DNA from: a virus | Direction: 5' to 3' (one strand) | DNA length: 48,881 nucleotides | Virus record (IMG/VR): IMGVR_UViG_3300035698_035402 | Span: 1 to 48,881 of that record | In this document: positions 6,677 to 14,902 of the stretch, in pieces | Layout: every line of letters begins with the position of its first letter | Position numbering within the stretch: position 1 is the stretch's first letter | Program-made: the position numbers and the translations under genes | The notes under the pieces: generated by a model | What the model was told of the DNA's origin: nothing | Seen by the model: only the letters and a program-made list of their open reading frames with translations | Database searches by the model: none

Positions 6677-9604
6677 ATGCATTCGAATCGAACTTTATTT
6701 AATAGTCTATTCAAAAGCACTGTGGCATTTTGGCCAGAAGCTTCTATACATGATAATAGTGCGCGTCTTTTAGTTTTAGAACGTGTATTACAACGTGCGA
6801 CTGCTGATAGAAATTTAGCAAAAGCTTTAAAACTTCCTAAAATTTCAATAGAGCAAAAACAAACATCACGTGAACGTACAAAAACTTCTGGTGCAGCAAC
6901 TCCTGGTAGTGTTAAACTTCCAGATACACAAGGTCAAACGCATAATTTAAAGTACGATGTTCAACGAACTAATCCAGAAGGTGAAGAATATAGTCATCCT
7001 GCACGTATGCATTGGAAACCAGTACACGTTACAGGGCAAGGTAAAGGTCCTGCTATTCATATGGGTACCGCATCAGAACTTGACATTGAAGGGGCGTCTA
7101 AACAAAATAAAGACCGTGCTGTTGTAGCTGGACACGCTAAGAAATTAGGTATTGAAAATCCAGATCTTCCAAAATTTACACCTGAATTTAAACAAACTGG
7201 GTCAGCCGCTTTACATCATCCAAAAGCAGCCCAGCAATTATTTTCACAAAAACATAAAGAATTAACTCCTGAGCATCATATTGAGGGGGCTGATTTTCAT
7301 TATATTAGTGGATTAGAATCTTTACGCAATGAAGGTCCCAATCCAATGACTAAGAGAGAAGGCCAGCGATCTTCTGTAAAACATGAGATTCAAGCTCAAC
7401 ATAAAGATCCATCATATAAACAAAAACGTTCTGCTAGTGGTCAGCCTACTGAATCACGTACATTAGAATCTGGTCGCCCTAGTGCTCATGTACATTTACA
7501 GCATCTTGATTGGCATATTGATGAAGCTTCTAAAAAACATCGTGCAGGCCATGAAGGAGATCCAAAAAGCTATAAACCATCAGATAGTATAATCTCGGCT
7601 ATGAGAGCACGTGATGATTTGGCCCATCAAATGAAACGGCCTTCTAAATTAGAAGAAGGGCGTTTGACGAGTCAAGTTAAACAATATGGTTCTGATCTTG
7701 GATCTCCTAAAATTACTGGTAGAGGAGTTGACAATAGCTCAGAGACGGCGCTAAGGCCGTTACGTCAAGATTCTCCAACTGTAGAAAAGAAACCGGGTAC
7801 TGCGAAGCCTGGAACAGTTACGGTTCCCAAAGATAAAGTAAAAATTATTGGTACTAGAACTAAACAAGGTCATTTAGCATCAGATCCAGAAGCTTTAGAA
7901 AGTCATTTAAATGAAGCCCATGCATCTCATATGAGTGAATATGTTAAGCGCAACACTCCTGCTGGTGCAAGTAAAAGACATTCTTCACAAATTCAAGAGC
8001 AAGCTGGTAGGGCTGCTGATGAACATGTTGATCGTTTACGATCTAATCTTACTCAGCCTCGTAAAGTACAGGATATAAAAACTTCATCTAAAGATGTACA
8101 AGTTTCTGATCCTAAAGATTATCGTACTGATATGGGCCATCCGCTATCACGTAAGCGTGCGCAAGAAGGTATGGGTCCATATAAAAGCCCCGTTGAGGCA
8201 GTAGCAGAACGGATTGGTACTGGGTCTCCTCAAAGTGCTTCTGCACGTAAAGAAACGACGATTTCAGAATCTAAACATGGATATGATCCATCAAAAGCTA
8301 GTACATTTCCTAGTTATAATCCATCTGCTAAGCCAGCTGAGACTGAACGTTCTAAAAGAACTAAACAAGCTAAAGATATTAATCGTAAATTAGAATCACA
8401 GAAACTTCATTATGTTCCAGATATTGAACATTGGGAAGAAGGCGAAGCACAAAAACATTCTGAAATGGAATCTCTTAGTGATGTTGTTAGTATGAAACCA
8501 GCAAAAGAAGCTGCAGCTCAAGCAAAATATGAAAGAACTGGTAAAGTGCCGTCTTCACATAAAGATGTTGTGTCTATGTTTGAGCATGCTGATCCAGAGA
8601 TCGCGACAGAGGCCGCTCAGAGGCACATACAGAAACCAACAGACTCTACTGCTGCAATACGAGAATCTGGTGTTTTTAATGCGGATCGCGGACTTGGACA
8701 ATCCCCCTTAGATATGATGATTGCTCGAGAAGATGCTGCTGCGAAACCAAGAGCTTCCATTCCATCTCAAACTAGACAATCGATTGATCGTGAAGTGACA
8801 AAACCAAAACATGGTCGTGGACAGACAACTAAGCAAAATGAAAATGTTGAGACTCAAACTGTTGGTGGTAAACGTGGGCGTAAACGCATTATTGTTAGGC
8901 AGAATAAGAGTTTTACAGAGGCTCTGAAGAATGCATTATATGAGCAATTAAAGAAAGCTCTAACTGCTGGTACTGGATATGCTGGCGCGCCTGGTGATAT
9001 GGCTGGTGGTAGTATATTAATGACTGAAGAATTAGATAAAAAACCTAAATCTACTACTTTAGATCTTAAGCATTGTGACAAATGTAATAAAGATACTTTT
9101 CATTTTAATGATAATTGTATGGATTGTACTTTAGAAAAAGAATGGATGCCAAATGATTGGGAGAAGCTTAAAAAAGAGTCCTCAAAAGTCGCTCTTAAAT
9201 CATTTATGAAGCGAAGCCTAAAAAGAGGCTATACTGGACAAGGTGATTATCTTCTTGACATCTTTAAAGAGAAGATCCTTCCGCATATTAGGAAGGCTGC
9301 ACCCGATGCTCCAATTCATGTTTATAATGTTGGTGGAGATGATGTTAAAGTTTATGTATCTAAGAATAAGGATCGCGCTAATAGTTTTACTGCTTATCAT
9401 AAAGCTTTTTCAGAAGAACAACATCTTGAGGCTGGCGCGTATCATGTACACAAAGCTGCTGAATACAATGCATCGGAAACACTCGGATTACGTGACACGC
9501 ATGTTATGCATGCCTTAGAGCATTTATCAAGGGCTTCCGAGGCTGCGAATGACAGTGAAATTGGTGAATTGCTTATTGATAATCTTGGAGACTGGTACGT
9601 ATGA
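6677..9604 (+). CDS. large disordered basic protein with a capsid-like segment and zinc-ribbon motif, 975 aa
   Basis: Residues about 50-740 are low-complexity, rich in Lys, Arg, His, Ser, Gln and Pro, with no predicted globular fold. Residues 756-787 align without gaps to residues 22-53 of the major capsid protein: 23 of 32 are identical, sharing EQL.KAL.AG.GYAGAPG and GGS.LM.E.L. A CxxC-X10-CxxC motif (Cys800, 803, 814, 817) follows, then a globular-looking end with PIHVYNVGGDDVKVYVSK and a His-rich helix. It sits directly after the protease, 3 bases away, with AGAGGAG before its ATG. An internal head or assembly protein that binds DNA or capsid is plausible; no function is recognised. Confidence 0.6.
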   Translation: MHSNRTLFNSLFKSTVAFWPEASIHDNSARLLVLERVLQRATADRNLAKALKLPKISIEQKQTSRERTKTSGAATPGSVKLPDTQGQTHNLKYDVQRTNPEGEEYSHPARMHWKPVHVTGQGKGPAIHMGTASELDIEGASKQNKDRAVVAGHAKKLGIENPDLPKFTPEFKQTGSAALHHPKAAQQLFSQKHKELTPEHHIEGADFHYISGLESLRNEGPNPMTKREGQRSSVKHEIQAQHKDPSYKQKRSASGQPTESRTLESGRPSAHVHLQHLDWHIDEASKKHRAGHEGDPKSYKPSDSIISAMRARDDLAHQMKRPSKLEEGRLTSQVKQYGSDLGSPKITGRGVDNSSETALRPLRQDSPTVEKKPGTAKPGTVTVPKDKVKIIGTRTKQGHLASDPEALESHLNEAHASHMSEYVKRNTPAGASKRHSSQIQEQAGRAADEHVDRLRSNLTQPRKVQDIKTSSKDVQVSDPKDYRTDMGHPLSRKRAQEGMGPYKSPVEAVAERIGTGSPQSASARKETTISESKHGYDPSKASTFPSYNPSAKPAETERSKRTKQAKDINRKLESQKLHYVPDIEHWEEGEAQKHSEMESLSDVVSMKPAKEAAAQAKYERTGKVPSSHKDVVSMFEHADPEIATEAAQRHIQKPTDSTAAIRESGVFNADRGLGQSPLDMMIAREDAAAKPRASIPSQTRQSIDREVTKPKHGRGQTTKQNENVETQTVGGKRGRKRIIVRQNKSFTEALKNALYEQLKKALTAGTGYAGAPGDMAGGSILMTEELDKKPKSTTLDLKHCDKCNKDTFHFNDNCMDCTLEKEWMPNDWEKLKKESSKVALKSFMKRSLKRGYTGQGDYLLDIFKEKILPHIRKAAPDAPIHVYNVGGDDVKVYVSKNKDRANSFTAYHKAFSEEQHLEAGAYHVHKAAEYNASETLGLRDTHVMHALEHLSRASEAANDSEIGELLIDNLGDWYV
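8942..9037 (+). repeat. segment homologous to the major capsid protein N-terminus (copy A)
   Basis: Encodes residues 756-787 of the 975-residue protein. It matches capsid protein residues 22-53 (25635-25730) at 23 of 32 positions with no gap. Codon choices differ throughout, so the likeness is at protein level and not a recent DNA duplication. Confidence 0.8.
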
Positions 9605-9819
9605 TTATTAGCGGCGTTTTAATTACCAATGATAATATCGAGATGGTAGATCTTATACCAACTGGTTTATATTATTTAGAACCACCTCGGATTAATACAG
9701 CACAAAGAAATGCCATGATTAGTACATGGGAATTAGCTGAAATGGGTCGAATGTGGTTTAATGTTGATAGTATTAGTTGGGAATTATGGGATGGTACTAG
9801 TATTGTATTAATGGGTTAA
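9601..9819 (+). CDS. small tail-fiber-type domain protein, 72 aa
   Basis: Overlaps the previous stop as ATGA. The C-terminal half reads TAQRNAMISTWELAEMGRMW, then FNVDSISWELWDGTSIVLMG. This is the small 'RN...G..FN......W.WDGT.w' module found repeatedly in phage fiber and appendage proteins, here standing alone. A paralogue follows immediately, and related modules end or begin larger fiber proteins nearby (14903 and 19178). Role: likely a virion appendage component, inferred from domain and location. Confidence 0.6.
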   Translation: MIISGVLITNDNIEMVDLIPTGLYYLEPPRINTAQRNAMISTWELAEMGRMWFNVDSISWELWDGTSIVLMG

Positions 9820-9821
9820 TT

Positions 9822-10037
9822 ATGATTCTTAATGAAAGTTTAAAAATTGACGGCATTCTTTCAATGACTGGTAATGGAGGTCATTGGTTTAAAGTAACCC
9901 CCAAAACTACTGCACAAAGAAACACTCAAATCGCTATAGAGGCATGGGGTGTTAATGAAAAAGGACGTACATAATTTAACACAACCACTTTACAGTGGGA
10001 AGGTTGGGATGGTACTCAAGTAGTATTATTAGGTTAA
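9822..10037 (+). pseudogene. paralogue of the 72-aa fiber module, interrupted by an in-frame TAA
   Basis: From ATG 9822 the frame reads 50 codons (including TAQRNTQIAIEAWGVNEKGRT), then TAA at 9972-9974, and continues in the same frame for 20 more codons (FNTTTLQWEGWDGTQVVLLG) to TAA at 10035. Reading through gives 71 codons against 72 residues in the upstream paralogue, with TAQRN, GR, FN and WDGT all aligned. The stop falls where the paralogue has Trp before FN. A single substitution (for instance TAT to TAA) in a recent pseudogene is the simplest view; programmed readthrough is possible. Confidence 0.7.
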
Positions 10038-10047
10038 GGAGATTAAT

Positions 10048-11799
10048 GTGGGCAATAACTGGACAGTAGATGCAGCTGGCAATCTAACATTAAATGGTAG
10101 TGTTGCTGCTTTAGGAACGATTACTGGTGTTGCATTGGCCACTAATCTTACTGGTGCTGCGCAATACATTAATATGTCTAGTGTTTCTCTTGTCGCTACT
10201 GGTACTAATCCTAATATTGATATAAATATTACACCAAGGGGTGCTGGTAATGTAGTAATGTCTTCAGTTGATATTAATGGTGGCACTATTGATGGTACTA
10301 TTATTGGCGCCACTTCTGCAGCTAACGGTACTTTTGCTGTATTAAGTTCTACTTCTTTGGCTGTCTCTGGTTCTGCAAGTTTTGGAGACGTATCGTTACT
10401 TGATACAGATTCTTCAAATTCTTTACGACTTGTTTGGAATGAAAATGATATAGCCGATAGAATACTTAATTTCTTAGTTAATGCTGGTAATAGAACATTA
10501 TCTATGACTGGGAACGCCATACTTAATCAGGACGTCTCTACAGTTGCGTCACCAGAATTTGCTGGGTTGGTACTTACTGGACTTACTGGAGTATTAATAG
10601 TTACAGCTGGTGTAGTAGCAGCTGGTACGCTTGATGATATTACTGATAATACATATGCAAAGGTCTTAGCCACTTCTTTAACTGTTGGTGAAGTTACTAA
10701 ATTAACAGATATTGTTGGTGATGATCTTACAATAGCTCTTGGGGGTGCTGATAGGGTTTTAACTCTTGGTGGAGATACTAGTCTTAATCAAGATTTACAA
10801 ACTACTGATGCTCCTACTTTTGCAACTTTAACAGCAATGACTGCATTGATTGCTCCTGTAGCTACACTTACTGCGGCTGACATTAATGCTAATATAATTA
10901 CACTTACTGGGGTCGCCTCAGTTTCTACTCCAGTTTATACACAAGGTGGGGGCGCCGCGCATGACGATATGACAGCTGGTATTGTTTTTACTGGTACAAT
11001 AATTACAAATTATCAAATTATTATTGATGGTGTTGTGGGTCCAGACACATTTACTTGGACTGATGATGGTGGAGGATCATGGACTGCTGGCGTTACTATT
11101 ACTGGGGCAGCGCAAACTCTTAGTGATGGTGTTGAAATTACATTTGCTGCGACTACTGGTCATGAAATTGGTGATCAATGGGATTTTTTAGCGTCGCCTT
11201 ATACCGGACGATATATAACTTGTATTGATAATGTAGCAGCTACAGTATTTAATGTTAATGCTATAGGAAATGTATCATGTTCTTCAATTAATGCAACGGC
11301 CATTACTGCGACTTCATTAATTCTTAGTGGTGCACTTGCTGCACAGACAATTGCTGCTACTCTTTCGGCTGCTGTTGGGACAACGCTTGTAGTTTCTGGT
11401 GCTTCTACTATTGGAGCTGGAGCTGTTTATGGTGGTGGTAGAGTATCATCTGTTGTTACAGTCCAAACTACTGATACTACAATTACTCCGATTATATCAT
11501 TGGCGGTCATTGAAGATGAAACTTGGTTAGTAAAGGTTCATGTTATTGGACAAGAAGATTCTACTCCATCTACAAATCGTGCCGCCTATTATTTAGAAGG
11601 ATTATTTTATCGAGTAGATGGTGGTGGTCTTACGCAGCAGGGATCTACTTCAGTAGTAATCGAAGAAGAGTCTGACGCCACGTGGGATTGTGATTTTGGA
11701 ATTGATGCAGTTAATGATGAAATCGATGTGGATGTTACTGGTGTAGCTGCCACTACAATTAATTGGAAATGCTGGTATGAATATATAAAGGTAACTTAA
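10048..11799 (+). CDS. tail fiber / appendage protein, 583 aa
   Basis: Starts with GTG, chosen because TAAGGAGAT lies just upstream; no in-frame ATG is near. The protein is Gly/Ala/Thr/Ser-rich with almost no Cys and is beta-rich. Two copies of a fiber repeat are visible: GNRTLSMTGNAILNQDVST and DRVLTLGGDTSLNQDLQTTD, each followed by (S/A)P.FA. A middle module holds ITNYQIIIDGVVGPDTFTW. The last about 110 residues (from VQTTDTTITPIISLAVIEDE to TTINWKCWYEYIKVT) match a C-terminal beta-domain common at the tips of phage structural proteins. Likely an elongated trimeric appendage. Confidence 0.7.
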   Translation: MGNNWTVDAAGNLTLNGSVAALGTITGVALATNLTGAAQYINMSSVSLVATGTNPNIDINITPRGAGNVVMSSVDINGGTIDGTIIGATSAANGTFAVLSSTSLAVSGSASFGDVSLLDTDSSNSLRLVWNENDIADRILNFLVNAGNRTLSMTGNAILNQDVSTVASPEFAGLVLTGLTGVLIVTAGVVAAGTLDDITDNTYAKVLATSLTVGEVTKLTDIVGDDLTIALGGADRVLTLGGDTSLNQDLQTTDAPTFATLTAMTALIAPVATLTAADINANIITLTGVASVSTPVYTQGGGAAHDDMTAGIVFTGTIITNYQIIIDGVVGPDTFTWTDDGGGSWTAGVTITGAAQTLSDGVEITFAATTGHEIGDQWDFLASPYTGRYITCIDNVAATVFNVNAIGNVSCSSINATAITATSLILSGALAAQTIAATLSAAVGTTLVVSGASTIGAGAVYGGGRVSSVVTVQTTDTTITPIISLAVIEDETWLVKVHVIGQEDSTPSTNRAAYYLEGLFYRVDGGGLTQQGSTSVVIEEESDATWDCDFGIDAVNDEIDVDVTGVAATTINWKCWYEYIKVT

Positions 11800-11800
11800 T

Positions 11801-12169
11801 ATGACTACTAAGGTTGGAATTATAAATGGAAAAATTAGTGGTTTAATTACTATAACCGGAAGATTTCAAACCATTCAAGGTGTAGATGTCGTTTCTGCTA
11901 ATGACATTACTTTAGGTAATGGAAATTATTTTGATCTTACTGGAGTAGTTGATATACAAAGAATTTTAGGAACGAATTGGACGGCTGGTTCTGTTATTAC
12001 TTTACAGACAGATGGTGCTCCAACTATTAAAGCAGATATTGCTGCAGGTGGTGGGTATTATGGATTTAAATTAGCTGGCGGAGCAGACTTTTTAATGAGT
12101 GCTGGTGCAACTCTTATAATTGTATTTGATGGTGTTTGGTTCCGTGAAATTTCAAGGACAGTAGTCTAA
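11801..12169 (+). CDS. small fiber-associated structural protein, 122 aa
   Basis: Begins one base after the preceding stop. It is beta-rich, with ANDITLGNGNYFDLTGVVDI and SAGATLIIVFDGVWFREISR. The pattern (a value-like central sheet ending in 'FDG.WFRE.SR') resembles the end domain of many fiber proteins, so it may be a stand-alone tip or cap. No catalytic features are seen. Confidence 0.55.
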   Translation: MTTKVGIINGKISGLITITGRFQTIQGVDVVSANDITLGNGNYFDLTGVVDIQRILGTNWTAGSVITLQTDGAPTIKADIAAGGGYYGFKLAGGADFLMSAGATLIIVFDGVWFREISRTVV

Positions 12170-12179
12170 GGGGACATAC

Positions 12180-13253
12180 ATGGCTTATAAAGGTTATGCA
12201 TTATTAGATTCGGTTACTGGATTGGTATCTAATGAGTTTTTACCAACATCACAATTCACAACTATTACTACTACTCCATATAATGTATTATTAAAAGATA
12301 ATATGGTTTGTTGTTCTGGATCAGCGGCAAGCGTTGTATTGCCAAGTGCAGTTACTGCTGGCATTGGTTCTAGATTCATTGTTAAGAATTGTGATACGTC
12401 AATAATTACCATTACATCTACTTCTGGAACGATGGATGGAGAAGCCATTATATATCTTGCAGTTCAATATCAATCTATTGCTTTTGAAAGTGATGGAACA
12501 AACTGGCAGGTTCCGTATGCTTATAAAACTGCTCCTGAATCTATAGCTGCGTATTCAGATAGTACGACACAACAACATCTTCATATTGGTGGGGCAGACG
12601 ATGCCTATTCAGTTCAGTTCAATCATACAGAAAATGAGCATGGTTTTTCAAGAGATAATGGAGGCGTAGGAACTACAGTAACCATTTCAAATGCTGATCC
12701 AGCAGTGATTACTTGGGCCGCTCATGGAATGGCCATTGGTGATACAGTTTATTTTACTACAGACGGTACGTTGCCGACTGGTATAACAGTAGATACAAAA
12801 TATTATATTATCACTGCAGGATTCGCTGCTGGAGAATTTGAAATAGCGACATATCCAGAAGGTATGGCAATTGCTACATCATCTGCTGGTGCTGGAACCC
12901 ATAAGGGCCACGATTCATCGAGGATATTTTTTACTACTACAGGTGACTATTTAATAGCGGTTTCAGCTATTGCTGATTCAGATACAATAAATAAAAAAAT
13001 GGATTTGTGGGCTTCTATAGATGGAACGAATGTAGAACGATCTAATACGATTACAAACATTCCAAATGCAAATTCTGAATTAATAGTTGCGGTTGCGTTT
13101 ATTGTTTCTATTACAACTGCTGGATCTTATTTTCAATTAAAGACTACAGCAAATGACGATGGAGTTCAAATGAAAGCTACAGTTGCAGGCACAAATCCAA
13201 CAAGACCTGCGTGTCCAAGTATTATTGTAGCAATACACAAGGTCAGTAAATAA
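12180..13253 (+). CDS. tail fiber / receptor-binding candidate with C1q-like end, 357 aa
   Basis: Three parts are visible. Residues 1-115 are a beta domain ending in a 'FESDGTNWQ' cap. Residues about 160-240 hold the module ITWAAHGMAIGDTVYFTTDG, then LPTGITVDTKYYI, which is widespread in phage virion proteins. The last about 110 residues (from IFFTTTGDYLIAVSAIADSD through SIDGTNVERSNTI to the C-terminus) resemble a C1q/TNF-like jelly roll, a fold used for receptor binding. Preceded by AAGGGGAC, nine bases before the ATG. Receptor binding is inference from fold pattern. Confidence 0.6.
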   Translation: MAYKGYALLDSVTGLVSNEFLPTSQFTTITTTPYNVLLKDNMVCCSGSAASVVLPSAVTAGIGSRFIVKNCDTSIITITSTSGTMDGEAIIYLAVQYQSIAFESDGTNWQVPYAYKTAPESIAAYSDSTTQQHLHIGGADDAYSVQFNHTENEHGFSRDNGGVGTTVTISNADPAVITWAAHGMAIGDTVYFTTDGTLPTGITVDTKYYIITAGFAAGEFEIATYPEGMAIATSSAGAGTHKGHDSSRIFFTTTGDYLIAVSAIADSDTINKKMDLWASIDGTNVERSNTITNIPNANSELIVAVAFIVSITTAGSYFQLKTTANDDGVQMKATVAGTNPTRPACPSIIVAIHKVSK

Positions 13254-13264
13254 GGAGATTTAAA

Positions 13265-13432
13265 ATGACTACACCAAAAAAAGGAAGTTGTGGCGGAACC
13301 CCCAGAGTTGGTAGTAGGGGGGATGTAAAACCGAGTGGAAACAGATCAAGACAAGGTGGTGGGGGAAATAGACCTAGACAAGGTGGTGGGCGTAGTGGTG
13401 GTACTGGTGGCAGTAGAGGAAGAGGCAAATAG
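13265..13432 (+). CDS. small Gly/Arg-rich (RGG-like) protein, 55 aa
   Basis: Preceded by TAAGGAG, so translation is likely. After MTTPKKGSCGGTP the protein is nearly all Gly, Arg, Ser, Pro and Gln, with repeats such as RQGGGGNRPRQGGGRSGG and an RGRGK end. Such tracts bind RNA or act as flexible linkers in other systems. No homologue is recognised. Its location amid fiber genes makes either a nucleic-acid-binding accessory protein or a virion linker possible. Confidence 0.55.
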   Translation: MTTPKKGSCGGTPRVGSRGDVKPSGNRSRQGGGGNRPRQGGGRSGGTGGSRGRGK

Positions 13433-13433
13433 A

Positions 13434-13462
13434 TTGGACGACATAGTATATGATACTATAAT
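13434..13462 (+). promoter_or_regulatory. sigma70-like promoter
   Basis: TTGGAC (13434-13439), 17 bases, TATAAT (13457-13462), directly after the stop of the Gly/Arg-rich gene. It would start transcription near 13469, almost at the ribosome binding site AAAGGAG of the next gene, leaving a leader of only about ten bases. Confidence 0.55.
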
Positions 13463-13477
13463 TATTTAAAGGAGTTT

Positions 13478-14038
13478 ATGATGGGCGATAAATTGGTAGG
13501 TTCATTTCCACATGGTAATCCAGATAATAGTTTAAATCTTATCCAGATGGCTATGCAAATTCATGGGTATGCATTTCATACTAGGATGCAGCCAGCTCGC
13601 GCCTTCTTACAGAATGAAGACGAAGAGCAGCGCTTTTTAGCAATTGGTGGTCGATATATGGCTGCTGCGCCTTCGTTAGCTGATGGTCAAGCAGCTGTAT
13701 TGAGATTTGATGCTGCAGGGCGGCTTATTGTAGCTGCTACGGTTATCGCAACTTTGACGTCACCTACATGGACCCAGCGATATTATAAAGAAATAACAGT
13801 TACAGCCGTTGATCAAACAGTAACCTTTGGATTTGATGCTGATCAAGTAATTGTCGCTAATGATGATACCGCTAACGCAGTATATATAGATTATAGTGAT
13901 CCAGCTATAGCTGATGTTAATCATGATAAAATTCTTGCAGGAGAGGCATTTACTGATCAATTTAAGGATGGAAATATTCATCTTATCTGTGGTGCAGGTT
14001 TAACTGCTTTAGTAAGGGTTTGGGCGAGGGCTGAATAA
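13478..14038 (+). CDS. virion structural protein candidate, 186 aa
   Basis: Two tandem ATGs follow AAAGGAGTTT; the second (13481) has the better spacing of six bases and is the likely start. The N-terminal half is mixed helical (NSLNLIQMAMQIHGYAFHTR), then RYMAAAPSLADGQAAVLRFD. The C-terminal half is a beta domain: TVTAVDQTVTFGFDADQVIV, NAVYIDYSDPA and LTALVRVWARAE. This layout is typical of small phage structural proteins with an end beta-sandwich. No enzyme motif was seen. Confidence 0.55.
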   Translation: MMGDKLVGSFPHGNPDNSLNLIQMAMQIHGYAFHTRMQPARAFLQNEDEEQRFLAIGGRYMAAAPSLADGQAAVLRFDAAGRLIVAATVIATLTSPTWTQRYYKEITVTAVDQTVTFGFDADQVIVANDDTANAVYIDYSDPAIADVNHDKILAGEAFTDQFKDGNIHLICGAGLTALVRVWARAE

Positions 14039-14892
14039 TGACACAAATTATAAAATCAGGTGGTGGTATAACATTTGATGGAACGCCATCTTCTGGTGAT
14101 CTATTAGAGAAAGCTGGTACTAAAATAGTTGGTAAGGGTGTATATACTAATACTACGCCAGTGCCAGTTACTTTAGGTGGTATCTCTGCTGGTGAGACTT
14201 TTGCTAATGAACCTATAAAAGATTTACTTACTAATCTTTTATATCCATACATATCGCCTTCAGTTACATTAGCTTCTGTACCTACTCAAGGACTTCGTGA
14301 AAAAGGTGATGATGTTAATAATGTTATTTTAACAGCTACTACTACTAAAAATACTGATAATATTACTCTAGCGGTCTTTCAAAAACCAGCTGGTGTAACA
14401 TTACATAATGTAGCAGTTCCCATACCAGGTGGTGGTGCGGAGCTTTACGTTGATGGTGTAGGAATTGCTTCATCTAATATGACATACAGAGCTATGGTTG
14501 GTGATGGTACTACAACTACTAATTCAAATACTTTGTCCTTTACATTTACTTATCCATTCTTTTATGGAGTGGGTGCAGCTGGTTTAAATGGAGCTCAAAT
14601 TTATGCTGCATTTAATCAGGCCGATCCCAATGTTACTGGAGCTAAAATTATTCAAGGGCAATCCAATACTACTAGGACGATGAGTCCTACGGGACAATAT
14701 TATTACTTTTGTTATCCTTCAACGTTACCAAATTTAAGTGTTATTTATGATGGTAATGGTTTTGATGTGACTGCAGATTTCACTTTAAGAAACGTTTCAA
14801 TAACTGGACTAGATGGTAGTACTCAAACCTATAAAGTTTATGAATATGATAATCTTACGTCGCTATCTCAAGCGATAACGTTCGAATTTTAA
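14038..14892 (+). CDS. virion structural (fiber-associated) protein, 284 aa
   Basis: Overlaps the previous stop as TAATG. The sequence has GGISAGETFANEPIKDLLTN followed by LLYPYISPSVTLASVP. I recall this 'G..I..GTt...IL..LLYPY..P' layout from appendage proteins of other phages. The remainder is Ig-like and beta-rich with many Thr, Asn and Tyr residues. No signal peptide or catalytic residues were recognised. It probably belongs to the same appendage as its neighbours. Confidence 0.55.
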   Translation: MTQIIKSGGGITFDGTPSSGDLLEKAGTKIVGKGVYTNTTPVPVTLGGISAGETFANEPIKDLLTNLLYPYISPSVTLASVPTQGLREKGDDVNNVILTATTTKNTDNITLAVFQKPAGVTLHNVAVPIPGGGAELYVDGVGIASSNMTYRAMVGDGTTTTNSNTLSFTFTYPFFYGVGAAGLNGAQIYAAFNQADPNVTGAKIIQGQSNTTRTMSPTGQYYYFCYPSTLPNLSVIYDGNGFDVTADFTLRNVSITGLDGSTQTYKVYEYDNLTSLSQAITFEF

Positions 14893-14902
14893 AGGATAGC
14901 AT

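Noticed and set aside
9822-10037. Genome-wide reassignment of TAA as a sense codon
   Set aside because: Many other genes in the window end in TAA at the expected length, so the internal TAA is a local event.
10029-10520. 163-codon open frame on the - strand
   Set aside because: It lies fully opposite the fiber gene at 10048-11799, has no ribosome binding site and a composition that mirrors the + strand repeats.
13243-13428. Pro/Leu-rich 61-codon open frame on the - strand
   Set aside because: Antisense of the Gly/Arg-rich gene at 13265, which has its own ribosome binding site.
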